Shown here: piece after piece, positions 10,017-20,228 of the stretch
Layout: each line of letters opens with the position of its first letter
How positions within the stretch are numbered: the first letter of the stretch is position 1
From: Priestia koreensis
GTDB lineage: Bacteria; Bacillota; Bacilli; Bacillales; Bacillaceae_H
NCBI RefSeq assembly: GCF_001274935.1
Contig: NZ_LILC01000002.1
Span: 329,924-393,923, forward strand
Length of the DNA: 64,000 nucleotides
Direction of reading: 5' to 3'
The notes under the pieces: generated by a model
Told to the model about the DNA's origin: nothing
What the model saw: the letters and a program-made list of their open reading frames with translations, nothing else
Database searches by the model: none
Program-made: the position numbers and the translations under genes

Positions 10017-10472
10017 ACTGATATTTGATAGTTCTTTGTTGACAGAAATATTGATTTCTAAAAAACCTTTGTCTTCAAGCTTCAGAGGTAGTTTAAATAG
10101 TAAGTGTTGGTGCGGCGTATGAGTGTAGTTAGTGAGAAAGGTTGGTGGTGTTATATCAATATTAAGTTCATGTTGAGTTGCTTCTGTCGCAAAGTTTCCT
10201 GCTAGCATATTTCCTAGTTCACACGTAAAGGATTGCAGCATAGAGCCTTCTACAGCCATGCCAAACATAGAGGTAGCTAAATTAGACAGAGTTACTTCAT
10301 CGCTTTTAATTAAGAGTTGTCCCGTAATGTCACCTGTTAGACCGATCGATACGATGCATTCGGCTGGTAGTACTTTTGGTGCGTTTTCGGTATCAACAGT
10401 AAGTGTAGTTGGAATAAAACTTTGAAAAGATGTGACAGCTTTTTCTAATACAACAGACATTGATGCTTTCAT
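10014..10472 (-). CDS. CheX-type chemotaxis phosphatase-like protein
   Basis: A 152-residue cytoplasmic protein of the CheC/CheX/FliY superfamily. The helix ELGNMLAGN carries the ExxN signature used by CheX to dephosphorylate CheY-P, and the flanking beta segments match the fold. CheX is absent from B. subtilis but present in some Bacillus relatives. No che genes are adjacent, although a chemoreceptor lies 2.6 kb away. The start at 10472 has GAGGTGA upstream. The family is fairly clear; its action on CheY is inferred. Confidence 0.75.
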   Translation of the reverse strand: MKASMSVVLEKAVTSFQSFIPTTLTVDTENAPKVLPAECIVSIGLTGDITGQLLIKSDEVTLSNLATSMFGMAVEGSMLQSFTCELGNMLAGNFATEATQHELNIDITPPTFLTNYTHTPHQHLLFKLPLKLEDKGFLEINISVNKELSNIS

Positions 10473-10650
10473 TTTCTCACCTCGATCATGACTTTTGAAC
10501 TGATTCTATAATAACACAAAAAAACCAAATTTCGACTATTATTTACAGAAAAATGAATAAAAATTAATATATTTTGATTTTAATTAGTCAGAAAAGTTAA
10601 TATTTTCAGTTTTAAAGAGTTGAGATCACCTGTTTTTAAAGCTTTACAGT

Positions 10651-10690
10651 AAAAAAGTCACGTTTACCTATCAGGAAACGTGACTTTTTT
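10651..10690 (-). terminator. Terminator of the mtnKA operon
   Basis: AAAAGTCACGTTT pairs with AAACGTGACTTTT across a 10-base loop, with T-runs on either strand. Confidence 0.85.
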
Positions 10691-10698
10691 ATGCATGA

Positions 10699-11745
10699 TT
10701 AACTGAATAAAGCCGCAATCTCGGATGTGAAGTCATCTTTTAAAATTCCTTTTTCCGTAATGATGGCTGTAATCAGTTCATTCGGAGTGACATCAAAGGC
10801 TGGATTGTACACATGAATCCCATCAGGTGCGATTTGCTGACCGTGAATATGGGTAATCTCTTCTGGGCTACGTTCTTCAATCGGAATGGAAGAACCGTCT
10901 TCAATACTTGTATCAAACGTTGACAGAGGAGCTGCGACATAAAATGGAATGTCAAAAGCCTGGGCAAGTAGAGCAAGACCATATGTCCCAATTTTGTTTG
11001 CCGTATCACCATTAGCGGCAATGCGATCCGCTCCCACAATAATGGCGTTTACACCTTTTGTTTTAATGGTGTGTGCAGCCATGCTGTCTGTAATGAGAGT
11101 GACGTTGACCCCAGATTGTTGAAGCTCCCAAGCCGTTAAACGAGATCCTTGTAAAACAGGGCGTGTTTCACAAGCAAAGACTTCTAGCGGAATGTCCCGT
11201 TCAACGGACAAATGAAACGGTGCAAGCGCTGTTCCGTAGTAGGCGGTTGCGATTGAACCGGCATTGCAAATCGTCATAACTCGGTCATGTTTTGAGAAAA
11301 GAGAGAGTGCGTGATCACCAATTTGATAGCACACTTCCTCATCTTCAATTTGGATACGAATGGCTTCGTGTACAAGTGTCGTTTTTGCTTCATTTAACGA
11401 TTTTACGTTGGCAATACTCGTTGTTAAGCGATCGAGCGCCCAAAATAAATTAACGGCTGTTGGACGAGAGCTTGCTAAATAATCACGGTCCTTTTGAAGC
11501 TGTGTTTCAAATTCTTCGCGTGTTTCAAATTCGTAGGACTGAGCAGCAAGCGCTAATCCAAATGCAGCTGTAATTCCAATGGCGGGTGCTCCTCTTACTT
11601 TTAAAGAGACGATCGCATCCCAAACATCTTCAATGCTTTGTAATTCAATGTATTCAACCGCTGTCGGTAAAAGCTGCTGATTTAATAATGTAATAGATGT
11701 TTCCTTCCATTCCACAGAACGAGGAACACTTAATAAATTTGTCAT
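10699..11745 (-). CDS. mtnA: Methylthioribose-1-phosphate isomerase
   Basis: A 348-residue enzyme that isomerises 5-methylthioribose-1-phosphate to 5-methylthioribulose-1-phosphate in methionine salvage. Conserved eIF2B-like features are visible: RGAPAIG near the N-terminus, CNAGSIAT with the catalytic cysteine, and [19 protein letters not shown] with the catalytic aspartate. Length is normal for the family. It follows mtnK by 26 bases in an S-box-controlled operon, with AAAGGAAG before its ATG. Confidence 0.97.
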   Translation of the reverse strand: MTNLLSVPRSVEWKETSITLLNQQLLPTAVEYIELQSIEDVWDAIVSLKVRGAPAIGITAAFGLALAAQSYEFETREEFETQLQKDRDYLASSRPTAVNLFWALDRLTTSIANVKSLNEAKTTLVHEAIRIQIEDEEVCYQIGDHALSLFSKHDRVMTICNAGSIATAYYGTALAPFHLSVERDIPLEVFACETRPVLQGSRLTAWELQQSGVNVTLITDSMAAHTIKTKGVNAIIVGADRIAANGDTANKIGTYGLALLAQAFDIPFYVAAPLSTFDTSIEDGSSIPIEERSPEEITHIHGQQIAPDGIHVYNPAFDVTPNELITAIITEKGILKDDFTSEIAALFS

Positions 11746-11771
11746 ACGTTTTTCTTCCTTTCTAGACTCAG

Positions 11772-12959
11772 TTAAGCCGTTTGTTTTACTAAGTCTTCTA
11801 GCTCAGCCGGTGATGAGAGTGTTGTTTGTGATAAAAGTAGCGCACGACCTAGTCGTAAAGCTTGTCGCTTTGTTGCAATTCGCTTTTCATAAGGTTCAAT
11901 ACCATCTAAATCAGCTACGTGGGCTAAACCAATGGTGCGTCTAATAACCTCGCACCCCGCAAACCCGATTGCATCTTTCCAAATACGTTGAAGGACGTAA
12001 TCCAGGTAGCCTTCTGTTTTTGTGTAGTGGTCACGACCTTCATTTCTCCATAGCGTTGAAAAGGTTTGAGAGAATACTTCCCACGTCTTTGCAATATGTG
12101 CATATAGCACATTGCGGCTTTCCTCTTTTTGTGAAAGGGCGTTTAGCAATAAATTGGCTACGAATTGGCCAAGATCAAATCCGAGTGGACCGTAAAAAGC
12201 AAACTCGGGATCAATAATTTTAGTTGTATGAGAATCTGCAAATATACTTCCTGTATGAAGGTCTCCGTGTACGAGCGCTTCGCCACTTGTCTTAAATTTT
12301 TGCTTTAGTTTTGCGACCTCAAGTTTTACAGCAACATCTTCCCATAATTTTTCTACATCCTGTTTTAATTCAGGTTCAAAATCATTCGTATCGTGATCAA
12401 AAAATGGGTCGGTAAAGACTAAATCCTCTGTAATTTTGCATAAGTCGGGATTAATGAATGATTTAACCGATTCCTTTTTTGCCTTTGCATCAGCGGAAAA
12501 ATCAGACGTGTAAAACAGAACGTTCCCGAGAAACTCCCCAATATGCTGTGAAAGAAGAGGGTATGATTCTCCTTCAATAAGTCCTGCTCGAGAAATTTGC
12601 AGATGTGATAAGTCTTCCATCACCGTAATAGCAAGCGTTTCGTCTGTGTAATACACTTCAGGCACGTACTGCGGCACATACTTTGCAAATTCAAGTAAAG
12701 CATTGCTTTCAATTGTTGCTCGCTTTAATGTAAGAGGCCAGCTTTCACCGACTACTTTTGCATACGGTAGTGCTTGTTTAATAATGAGGCCCCGATTCGA
12801 CTGATCACTTGTAACATGAAACACGAGATTTAAATTCCCATCTCCAATTTCACGGCATGTTAGCGCTTCTTGCTCGCTAAATAGCTGAAGTTTTTTGGAA
12901 AGCTTAATGGCTGTGATTTCTGTTAATGGTTCATACACTGCTTGTTGTGTTACGGACAT
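11772..12959 (-). CDS. mtnK: 5-methylthioribose kinase
   Basis: A 395-residue kinase of the choline/aminoglycoside kinase fold that phosphorylates methylthioribose with ATP. Motifs visible are the catalytic-loop [10 protein letters not shown], the [15 protein letters not shown] metal-binding segment and the N-terminal [10 protein letters not shown] glycine-rich loop. The start at 12959 has AGGAGG 8 bases upstream. It is the first gene of mtnK-mtnA, about 100 bases downstream of the S-box terminator, so it is switched off when SAM is high. Confidence 0.97.
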   Translation of the reverse strand: MSVTQQAVYEPLTEITAIKLSKKLQLFSEQEALTCREIGDGNLNLVFHVTSDQSNRGLIIKQALPYAKVVGESWPLTLKRATIESNALLEFAKYVPQYVPEVYYTDETLAITVMEDLSHLQISRAGLIEGESYPLLSQHIGEFLGNVLFYTSDFSADAKAKKESVKSFINPDLCKITEDLVFTDPFFDHDTNDFEPELKQDVEKLWEDVAVKLEVAKLKQKFKTSGEALVHGDLHTGSIFADSHTTKIIDPEFAFYGPLGFDLGQFVANLLLNALSQKEESRNVLYAHIAKTWEVFSQTFSTLWRNEGRDHYTKTEGYLDYVLQRIWKDAIGFAGCEVIRRTIGLAHVADLDGIEPYEKRIATKRQALRLGRALLLSQTTLSSPAELEDLVKQTA

Positions 12960-13060
12960 AATATAACCTCCTGAATATTAATTATTTTCTGAACGAATAA
13001 AATAAAGGGAATTTTCAATGAATAAAGTGTGGAATAAATCGTGTACGAGCAAGAGGCGAT

Positions 13061-13272
13061 AAAAAAGCCTCTTTCGTAGTGAAAGAGGCTTGAAGTCGAA
13101 ACGTCAAACCTCTTATCTACCAGAAAGAACATCTTTCTGTTGGAATTAGCACCGTGCCTTACAGAAACAACGTGGTTTCTGGCGCCAATTGAAGCGCCCC
13201 ATTTCACAATGGTATTATGGTCGGTTGCTGGGCATCACAGGGCCAAATCCCTCCGCCAGCTCTTGATAAGAG
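13061..13272 (-). ncRNA. S-box (SAM-I) riboswitch controlling mtnKA
   Basis: Read on the minus strand, the P1 arm CTTATCAAGAGC (from 13272) is followed by the S-box core GGAGGGATTTGGCCCTGTGA and ATGCCCAGCAACC. P1 closes with GATAAGAGG at 13109-13117. An intrinsic terminator follows: AGCCTCTTTC and GAAAGAGGCT, then T-run, at 13061-13092. SAM binding should favour the terminator and stop mtnK-mtnA transcription. Two short ORFs reading through this region are not considered genes. Confidence 0.96.
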
Positions 13273-13349
13273 TTTGTTATTTGCATATTTTGTTTGGAAA
13301 ATTAAAACTTCTGTTGAGAATATTAACAGCTAAAATGGAATGATGTCAA

Positions 13350-14144
13350 CTACTTTTGAAAAGAAAATGAATAAAATTCAGTTCGGCGATCGGAAAAAAT
13401 AGGAATTTGCTTGCGAACAGAAGCGACGAGTTGGGGGTCAATAATTCCACTAATCATCTCCTCTTGTTCACCTGCTTCAGCCACAATATCTCCCCACGGA
13501 TCAATAATGAGAGAATGTCCAGCAAATACGTTGTTTGGATCGCTTCCTGACCGATTACAAGCGACCACGTAGCATTGATTTTCGATTGCTCTGCTAATCA
13601 AAAGAGCCTTCCAATGCGCAAGACGAGGAAGAGGCCATTCGGCTACAACAAACAAAACTTCCGCTCCTTTGCTTGTGTGCACGCGAATCCATTCGGGAAA
13701 GCGAATGTCATAACAAATCATGCCGGCGCATGACGTATCCTCAAGCGTAAACATATTTTCTGTTTTGCCAGAAGTTAAATAGAGATGCTCGTCCATCAGC
13801 TTAAACAAATGAAGTTTATCATACGTTCCGATCTGCTCGCCTTCTTTGCTGAAAATGTACATCGTGTTCGCAATGCCCGCGCCGTGATCGTTGGCGACCG
13901 AGCCACCGACGATGGCTACGTGATGTTTTTTTGCAAACGAAGATAAAAATGCTTTTGTTTTTTCGCCGTTTTGATCAGCAATTTCCGGTAGTCGGGTTAA
14001 GTCATAGCCCGTTGTCCATAGCTCTGGTAAGACAATGACGTCAGGTTGTTCGTGAAGCGCTTCTTCTAGTTTGAGCGTCGCTTTTTTTATATTTTCCTCA
14101 GGCTGTCCGAATGCAATGTCCATTTGTATACATACTACTTTCAC
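13350..14144 (-). CDS. mtnU: Carbon-nitrogen hydrolase (omega-amidase type)
   Basis: A 264-residue nitrilase-superfamily enzyme. The catalytic triad regions are visible: VLPELWTTGY (Glu), YDKLHLFKLMDEH (Lys) and MICYDIRFPEW (Cys). It lies next to mtnE as in B. subtilis ykrU-ykrV, and probably hydrolyses the 2-oxo acid amide left by glutamine-dependent transamination. GTG start at 14144 with GGAGG 8 bases upstream. Divergent from mtnE; no riboswitch of its own was seen. Confidence 0.9.
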   Translation of the reverse strand: MKVVCIQMDIAFGQPEENIKKATLKLEEALHEQPDVIVLPELWTTGYDLTRLPEIADQNGEKTKAFLSSFAKKHHVAIVGGSVANDHGAGIANTMYIFSKEGEQIGTYDKLHLFKLMDEHLYLTSGKTENMFTLEDTSCAGMICYDIRFPEWIRVHTSKGAEVLFVVAEWPLPRLAHWKALLISRAIENQCYVVACNRSGSDPNNVFAGHSLIIDPWGDIVAEAGEQEEMISGIIDPQLVASVRKQIPIFSDRRTEFYSFSFQK

Positions 14145-14272
14145 TACGCGTTCCTCCTAAAGTGTACCTAAAAGATAAAGTGTCTAGTAATCTTTTAATG
14201 TTCGCTCCTCATTGCCTATACACCTCTATAAAAGTGAAAAGAACGTGATGAGGTTCTGTCGATAAAAAAGGC

Positions 14273-14301
14273 TTTACAAGTTGCTGATAAGGATATATCA
14301 T
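14273..14301 (+). promoter_or_regulatory. Putative sigma-A promoter of mtnE
   Basis: TTTACA at 14273-14278, 17-base spacer and TATCAT at 14296-14301, about 40 bases before the gene. Close to consensus, but read by eye only. Confidence 0.5.
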
Positions 14302-14343
14302 TTTTCACTAGAATTTCAAGAAAATTTTGAGAAGGTGTAAAAT

Positions 14344-15522
14344 ATGGTGCAATTTCAACAATCAGACTTATTAAAAAAATTACCAAAGCAATTTTTTGCT
14401 TCACTAGTGGCAAAAGTCAGCAACGTAGTAGCCCAAGGGCACGACGTCATTAACTTAGGACAGGGAAATCCAGATCAGCCAACACCTACACATATCGTCG
14501 AAGCATTAAAAAAAGCAAGTGGCAATGTGGATTATCATAAATACTCACCGTTTCGCGGGCAAAAATTTTTGAAAGAGGCGGTTGTCACATTTTACGAGCG
14601 TGAGTATGGCGTAAAGCTTGATGCCGAAAAAGAAGTGGCGATTTTATTTGGTGGCAAAGCAGGGCTTGTGGAAGTTCCTCAATGTCTCCTTAATCCAGGG
14701 GATACGGTACTCGTTCCAGACCCCGGTTATCCGGACTATTGGTCAGGCGTGGAGCTAGCTCGTACAAAAATGGAGATTATGCCACTTCGAGCGGAAAATC
14801 ATTTCTTACCAGATTACGAGGGAATTAGTGAAGATGTGAAAGAAAAAGCAAAGCTGATGTTTTTGAACTATCCAAACAATCCAACAGGTGCGGTTGCGAC
14901 AAAGGAATTTTTTGACGATACGATCTCCTTTGCTCGTGAGCATGATGTATGTGTCGTACACGACTTTGCTTACGGAGCAATTGGCTTTGATGGTCAAAAG
15001 CCGATAAGCTTTCTAGAAGCCGAGGGTGCAAAAGACGTCGGTATTGAAATCTATACATTTTCCAAAACGTTTAATATGGCAGGGTGGCGAATTGCATTCG
15101 CTGTTGGAAATGAGAGCGTCATTGAAGCAATCAATCTTCTTCAGGATCATTTATATGTGAGTATCTTTAGCGCTGTACAAGAGGCAGCAGCGGTTGCGCT
15201 TCTTAGTTCGCAGGAATGTGTCACAGAGCTAAACGCGCTCTATGAATCTAGACGTAACGTATTCATAAATGGACTACAGGAAATCGGTTGGAAGGTAGAA
15301 GCACCAGCAGGATCATTCTTTGCATGGCTGCCTGTTCCAAAAGGATATACGTCACAGCAGTTTTCAGATTTATTGCTAGAGAAGGCCAAGGTAGTCGTAG
15401 CGCCAGGAAACGGGTTTGGAGAATACGGTGAAGGCTATGTGCGAGTAGGGTTACTGACGGAAGAACATCGACTTCAAGAAGCCGTTAAGCGCATTAAGGA
15501 ACTACAGTTATTTAACGTCTGA
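14344..15522 (+). CDS. mtnE: Methionine-salvage aminotransferase
   Basis: A 392-residue fold-type I PLP aminotransferase. It transaminates 2-oxo-4-methylthiobutyrate to methionine, the final salvage step, probably using glutamine. The PLP-binding lysine lies in YTFSKTFNMAGWRIAF, with the usual NYPNNPTGAV and DFAYGAIGF motifs before it and a C-terminal arginine in GYVRVGLL. The ATG at 14344 follows GAAGGTG. Divergent from mtnU. The downstream mtnW operon has its own riboswitch, so mtnE is a separate unit. Confidence 0.93.
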   Translation: MVQFQQSDLLKKLPKQFFASLVAKVSNVVAQGHDVINLGQGNPDQPTPTHIVEALKKASGNVDYHKYSPFRGQKFLKEAVVTFYEREYGVKLDAEKEVAILFGGKAGLVEVPQCLLNPGDTVLVPDPGYPDYWSGVELARTKMEIMPLRAENHFLPDYEGISEDVKEKAKLMFLNYPNNPTGAVATKEFFDDTISFAREHDVCVVHDFAYGAIGFDGQKPISFLEAEGAKDVGIEIYTFSKTFNMAGWRIAFAVGNESVIEAINLLQDHLYVSIFSAVQEAAAVALLSSQECVTELNALYESRRNVFINGLQEIGWKVEAPAGSFFAWLPVPKGYTSQQFSDLLLEKAKVVVAPGNGFGEYGEGYVRVGLLTEEHRLQEAVKRIKELQLFNV

Positions 15523-15681
15523 ACATGAATAAAAAAACACTGAAAATTTTAAAGATACGGTATTGACAATTTTTAATAATGCTGTCATAATCCAAATTAC
15601 ATGCGAACCAAGCAGGTAAATAATTCAAAACATTAACACGTATGCGTTTATTAGAAACGTAGTTTATTAAATAAATATGAC

Positions 15682-15842
15682 ACTATCTTATCAAGAGCAG
15701 GTGGAGGGACTAGCCCTATGAAGCCCGGCAACCGACTTAATAGACTTATTAAGCACGGTGCTAAATCTTGCAGCATATTGCTGACAGATAAGAAGAGTAC
15801 AAGAGCGCCTCTTCTTATAATTTTAGAAGGGGCGCTTTTTTT
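15682..15842 (+). ncRNA. S-box (SAM-I) riboswitch controlling mtnWXBD
   Basis: P1 begins at CTTATC (15686); the core GAGGTGGAGGGAC-like segment, GCCCTATGAAGCCCGGCAACC and the closing GATAAG at 15787 are all recognisable. The terminator pairs AGCGCCTCTTCT with AGAAGGGGCGCT, then T-run, at 15802-15842. mtnW starts 27 bases later. High SAM should terminate transcription of the salvage operon. Confidence 0.97.
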
Positions 15843-15869
15843 GATAGTGTTTGAAAGGAGTTTTACGAC

Positions 15870-17114
15870 ATGAGTGAAGTCATCGCAAGTTATTTAATTC
15901 ATGATTCTTCAGGGGATTTCGAAAAAAAGGCAGAGGGCATTGCCCTTGGTTTAACGGTAGGTTCATGGACGAATTTACCTCTACTAGAACAAGAACAGCT
16001 TAAAAAGCATAAAGGACGCGTCGTCTCCATTTCTGAATTAGAGACGTGTAATCGCGTAAATCAATACGCAGGGGAACAGCTAAAGCAGGCTATTGTTAAA
16101 ATTGCATACCCGGCAGCAAACTTTTCGCGCGATCTACCTGCTATTTTAACAACGGTTTTCGGAAAATTATCGCTAGATGGAAAAGTGAAACTAATTGACT
16201 TAGACTTTTCAACGGACTTACTACAAGCATTTCCTGGGCCACGTTTTGGGATTGACGGTATTCGCCGTTTAACAAACGTGTCTGATCGACCGCTCGTTAT
16301 GAGTATTTTCAAAGGCGTGATCGGTCGTGATCTCGATTATCTAGGAACACAGCTGCGCGAGCAGGCACTTGGTGGAGTCGACCTTGTGAAGGACGATGAA
16401 ATTTTATTCGATAGCGATTTAACGCCATTTGAAAAACGCATTACAACCGGAAAAGCGATTTTGGACGGAGTTTACGAGGAAACGGGCCACCGAACGCTTT
16501 ATGCGGTTAATTTAACAGGTCGTACATACGATTTAAAAGAAAAAGCGAAGCGAGCAGCAGAGCTAGGAGCGGACGCATTATTATTTAACGTATTTGCTTA
16601 TGGACTTGATGTTCTTCAAGCACTACGTGAGGATGATGAAATTGGCATTCCACTGATGGCTCATCCCGCTGTGAGCGGAGCGCTAACGCCTTCTGAGTTT
16701 TATGGATTTTCTCATGGACTGCTTTTAGGAAAGCTGCTTCGCCTAACAGGTGCGGACTTCTCCCTATTTCCATCACCGTACGGAAGTGTGGCTCTCCCGT
16801 TTGAAGAAGCCATTAGCATCGGAACAGAACTGACAACTCCGAATCACTACGTGAAGCGTTCGTTCCCAGTTCCATCAGCAGGTATTCATCCTGGACTTGT
16901 CCCACTTTTAGTTCGTGATTTTGGAATTGATTCAGTTATTAATGCCGGCGGCGGTGTTCATGGTCATTCAGACGGAGCAGTTGGGGGAGGTCAGGCATTC
17001 CGTGCCGCTGTGGACGCATCGTTGAAGGGAATCGATTTACGTGATGCAGCCGACACATCAGATGCTTTGAAGAAAGCCCTTGATCTATGGGGAACGGTGG
17101 AGGTGCACGCATGA
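15870..17114 (+). CDS. mtnW: 2,3-diketo-5-methylthiopentyl-1-phosphate enolase (RuBisCO-like)
   Basis: A 414-residue type IV RuBisCO-like protein that enolises the diketo intermediate of methionine salvage. The metal and carbamylated-lysine region [12 protein letters not shown] is present, and the N-terminal domain and barrel match the family length. A glycine-rich phosphate-binding stretch [19 protein letters not shown] lies near the C-terminus. AAAGGAG precedes the ATG at 15870. Its stop overlaps the next start as ATGA, indicating translational coupling. Confidence 0.97.
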   Translation: MSEVIASYLIHDSSGDFEKKAEGIALGLTVGSWTNLPLLEQEQLKKHKGRVVSISELETCNRVNQYAGEQLKQAIVKIAYPAANFSRDLPAILTTVFGKLSLDGKVKLIDLDFSTDLLQAFPGPRFGIDGIRRLTNVSDRPLVMSIFKGVIGRDLDYLGTQLREQALGGVDLVKDDEILFDSDLTPFEKRITTGKAILDGVYEETGHRTLYAVNLTGRTYDLKEKAKRAAELGADALLFNVFAYGLDVLQALREDDEIGIPLMAHPAVSGALTPSEFYGFSHGLLLGKLLRLTGADFSLFPSPYGSVALPFEEAISIGTELTTPNHYVKRSFPVPSAGIHPGLVPLLVRDFGIDSVINAGGGVHGHSDGAVGGGQAFRAAVDASLKGIDLRDAADTSDALKKALDLWGTVEVHA

Positions 17115-17773
17115 GAAACCTCATCCTGTTTTGCGATTTTGATGGGACGATTACCAATACAGATAACATTATCGCCATCATGAAACAATTCGCCCCACCA
17201 GAATGGAATGCCATTAAAGATGACGTTCTTGCACAGCGCGTTTCCGTGCAAGAAGGAGTAGGAAAGATGTTTTCTCTTCTTCCATCTTCACTGAAGAACG
17301 AAATCATTGAATTCCTACTGAAAAAAGCAGAAATTCGTGAAGGTTTTCAAGAGTTTGTGGCTTTTGCGAGAGAGAAGGGGCTGCCGCTGTATATCATAAG
17401 CGGAGGCATTGATTTTTTTGTAGAACCGCTTCTTGATGGATTAGTTGAGCCGTCTTCTATTTACTGCAACGGATCCGATTTTAGCGGCGAAAGAATTCGT
17501 ATTACATGGCCTCACGACTGTGATGAACATTGTGACAACGGCTGTGGCTGCTGTAAACCGTCCCTTCTCCGCGACTTGGCTCACGGTGATGACTTCAAAG
17601 TGGTCATTGGGGATTCTATTACAGATCTACAGGCCGCGAAGCTTGCTGATGCTGTTATTGCCCGCGACTTTTTAATTGAGAAATGTGAGGAGCTTTCCAT
17701 CCCTTACCGTCCGTTTTCAACATTTCATGACGTGAAAAATCATGTTCAAGAGCTGTTAGAGGTGCGCGTATGA
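17111..17773 (+). CDS. mtnX: 2-hydroxy-3-keto-5-methylthiopentenyl-1-phosphate phosphatase
   Basis: A 220-residue HAD-superfamily phosphatase that removes phosphate after the MtnW step. Motif I is FCDFDGTIT, motif II is IISGG, and the C-terminal [14 protein letters not shown] gives the acidic motif. A Cys-rich stretch [14 protein letters not shown], typical of MtnX, sits mid-protein. The ATG at 17111 overlaps the mtnW stop; an earlier in-frame start inside mtnW is rejected on family length. Confidence 0.95.
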   Translation: MRNLILFCDFDGTITNTDNIIAIMKQFAPPEWNAIKDDVLAQRVSVQEGVGKMFSLLPSSLKNEIIEFLLKKAEIREGFQEFVAFAREKGLPLYIISGGIDFFVEPLLDGLVEPSSIYCNGSDFSGERIRITWPHDCDEHCDNGCGCCKPSLLRDLAHGDDFKVVIGDSITDLQAAKLADAVIARDFLIEKCEELSIPYRPFSTFHDVKNHVQELLEVRV

Positions 17774-18399
17774 GTTTACTTATAAAGCGCTGGCATGAGC
17801 TAGCAGACGTAAAAGAAGAACTAGCGGACCGAGATTGGTTTATGGGCACGAGTGGAAATCTTTCCATTCGTGTAGGCTCTCATCCTACGACCTTTTGGGT
17901 AACGTCAAGTGGCAAGGATAAGCGAAAGCGGACGAGTGAGGACTTTTTATTAGTAGACGGTGTGGGAAATCCTGCGGAGGAGACGGATTTAAAACCATCG
18001 GCAGAGACGCTTCTTCATGTAAAAATCTATGAACGCACACAAGCAGGCTGTGGCTTGCACGTTCATACGATTGATAACAACTTAATTTCAGAGCTATACG
18101 GAGATGAAGGTGAGGTCGTCTTTCAAGGTCAAGAGATCATTAAAGCACTCGGTCTTTGGGAGGAAGATGCCATCATAAAAGTTCCGATTATTCCGAATTA
18201 TGCGGACATACCACGTTTAGCTGAAGAGTTTGCATCGCATATTCACGGTGATCAAGGTGCCGTATTAATTCGCAATCATGGTATTACCGTATGGGGACGA
18301 ACGGCGTTTGAAGCAAAGAAATTTTTAGAGGCGTATGAATTTTTGTTTAGCTATCAGTTGAAATTGCGTCTTGTACAGCGTGATTTTCAAACTAATTAA
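17770..18399 (+). CDS. mtnB: Methylthioribulose-1-phosphate dehydratase
   Basis: A 209-residue class II aldolase-fold enzyme that dehydrates methylthioribulose-1-phosphate to the diketo compound. Zinc-ligand histidines appear in LHVHTIDNN and in [10 protein letters not shown], and the [12 protein letters not shown] phosphate-binding segment is at the N-terminus. It starts inside the mtnX stop (ATGA), giving a tightly coupled W-X-B order. Confidence 0.96.
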   Translation: MSLLIKRWHELADVKEELADRDWFMGTSGNLSIRVGSHPTTFWVTSSGKDKRKRTSEDFLLVDGVGNPAEETDLKPSAETLLHVKIYERTQAGCGLHVHTIDNNLISELYGDEGEVVFQGQEIIKALGLWEEDAIIKVPIIPNYADIPRLAEEFASHIHGDQGAVLIRNHGITVWGRTAFEAKKFLEAYEFLFSYQLKLRLVQRDFQTN

Positions 18400-18426
18400 T
18401 AGAATTAACCATTAGGAGGAAAAAAC

Positions 18427-18945
18427 ATGGCAGTTATTCGATTACATGAAACAAATGAGCGTATCACAGATCAACAGCAAGTCGAAACATTTCTAACAAA
18501 CGAAGAGGTAATTTATGAGCATTGGGATATTAACAAGCTACCACAAGCTCTTCGCGAAAACTTTGATCTAACCGATGAACAAAAAGAAGAGATTTTACAA
18601 GTATTTAATGAAGAAATTAACGATATTTCCGCTCGTCGTGGTTATCAGGCTCAAGATATCATCTCTTTATCTGATTCCACACCAAACCTAGATGAACTTC
18701 TTGCAAACTTCCAGCGTGAACATCACCACGAAGATGATGAGGTTCGATTCATCGTAAGTGGTCATGGTATTTTCGTCATTCAAGCGAAAGACGGCCATTT
18801 TTTTGACGTAGAACTAGAGCCAGGAGATTTAATTTCCGTTCCAGAACACACACAACATTATTTTACACTGATGGAAGATCGTAAAGTTGTAGCCGTGCGT
18901 ATCTTTGTCACAACAGAAGGTTGGGTACCAATTTACGCATCATAA
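18427..18945 (+). CDS. mtnD: Acireductone dioxygenase
   Basis: A 172-residue cupin that oxidises acireductone to 2-oxo-4-methylthiobutyrate and formate (iron form) or to off-pathway products (nickel form). Metal ligands are in HHHEDDEVRF and in VPEHTQHYF. A strong AGGAGG precedes the ATG at 18427. It is the last gene of the S-box operon; a long bulged hairpin follows. Confidence 0.97.
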   Translation: MAVIRLHETNERITDQQQVETFLTNEEVIYEHWDINKLPQALRENFDLTDEQKEEILQVFNEEINDISARRGYQAQDIISLSDSTPNLDELLANFQREHHHEDDEVRFIVSGHGIFVIQAKDGHFFDVELEPGDLISVPEHTQHYFTLMEDRKVVAVRIFVTTEGWVPIYAS

Positions 18946-18967
18946 GTAGAAGGACAATGGGAAGTCA

Positions 18968-19039
18968 AAAGATACGAAACATCGCCTTGTTGTAGGTTGA
19001 TTGAAGGGTCCATAACAAGGAGTGGGGCGTATCTTTTCT
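18968..19039 (+). terminator. Long two-part hairpin after mtnD
   Basis: AAAAGATACG pairs with CGTATCTTTT as the outer stem, and CCTTGTT with AACAAGG as an inner stem around a large loop. The last bases of the stem supply the T-run. It probably ends the mtn transcript, though the size and internal bulges are unusual for a simple terminator. Confidence 0.6.
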
Positions 19040-19099
19040 ATTGTCTAACGTTAAAACATAGTATTTCGATCGAATTAATATAATAAGGAGGAACTCTTT

Positions 19100-20191
19100 A
19101 TGAAGCGAAAACTAGTTGGACTATTCGTGTTTACGTGTGTGTTGATTTTAGCGTTAGCAGGGTGCGTGAAAGAACAGCCCCCGTTAGGTAGTGACGGTCA
19201 ACCGATCGTAGCAGCTACCTCGAAACCAACGGCAGTAACGAAAACGAAAGCAACGCCTGTTAAAAAGACCGTCAAAAGAAATGGAAAGTTAAAAATTGCT
19301 CTGATTGCTGAATTTACAACAGGTACTCATGCGTCTCAATACATAAATGGTGTCAAACAAGGTGCAAAAAAAGCAGGGGTAGACTTAAGGATTTCCGATG
19401 CAAACAATGATCAATCAAAGATGGCTTCTTACTTAGACACCGCTATTAACGAACACGTGGACGGGATTTTGATTAAGCATGGTCGAACAGAGACGCTTCA
19501 ACCCGGCGTAAAGAGGGCGATTAAGGCAGGAATTCCAGTCGTCGCATTTGATGTAGAGCTAAATGTTCCAGGCGTAACAACCGTTGACCAAGATGACTAT
19601 ATGATGGCTCTTATGGGGTTAAAGCAAATGGCACAGGATCTGAACGGTGAAGGAAACATCGTGTATATCTTTGTTGGAGGATTTGCTCCCATGGAAAAGC
19701 GAAATCAAGTGTATAACTTAATGATGCATCGCTATCCTGGTTTAAAAGAAGTGGCGAGGTTTGGGAACGCGACAGAAAATACGTCCTTAGACACGCAAAA
19801 TAAGATGGAAGCAATCCTAAAACGCTATCCGAACAAGGGTGATATTAAAGCGATATGGGCACCGTGGGATGAGTTTGCGAAAGGAGCGACGCGTGCCATC
19901 AAAGAAGCGGGGCGTGATGAGATTAAAGTATATGGCATTGATTTATCTGATGAAGATTTGCAAATGATGCAGCAAGCCAACAGTCCATGGAAAGCTTCAG
20001 CCGCAGCGAACCCTGCAGCAGTAGGTGAGAAACAGCTAAATCTTTTAATTGATAAGCTGTCAGGGAAAAACATTCCTCGCTATTATTCATTTGATCCCGT
20101 TCTTGTCACACAAGACCAGCTACCAAATCAAACGATTAACATGGATCAGCTCGGACAGTACGTAAAGGATTGGAATAAAAACGACCAATAA
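19100..20191 (+). CDS. Sugar-type ABC transporter substrate-binding lipoprotein
   Basis: A 363-residue secreted lipoprotein with lipobox LAGC (Cys22), a Lys/Thr-rich linker to about residue 70, then a type I periplasmic-binding fold of the ribose/galactose family (KLKIALIAEF; ADGILIKHG-like segment; YGIDLSDEDL). It heads an operon with an ATPase and a permease. Its position directly after the methylthioribose-degrading genes suggests methylthioribose as ligand (MtrABC-type); this is inference. AAGGAGG before ATG. Confidence 0.85.
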   Translation: MKRKLVGLFVFTCVLILALAGCVKEQPPLGSDGQPIVAATSKPTAVTKTKATPVKKTVKRNGKLKIALIAEFTTGTHASQYINGVKQGAKKAGVDLRISDANNDQSKMASYLDTAINEHVDGILIKHGRTETLQPGVKRAIKAGIPVVAFDVELNVPGVTTVDQDDYMMALMGLKQMAQDLNGEGNIVYIFVGGFAPMEKRNQVYNLMMHRYPGLKEVARFGNATENTSLDTQNKMEAILKRYPNKGDIKAIWAPWDEFAKGATRAIKEAGRDEIKVYGIDLSDEDLQMMQQANSPWKASAAANPAAVGEKQLNLLIDKLSGKNIPRYYSFDPVLVTQDQLPNQTINMDQLGQYVKDWNKNDQ

Positions 20192-20228
20192 AGAAGTGAG
20201 ATGTGAACAGGAAAAGGAGGGAACCGCT

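Noticed and set aside
12950..13343. ORFs on both strands across the mtnK leader
   Set aside because: They lie within the S-box aptamer and terminator, whose conserved bases explain the sequence.
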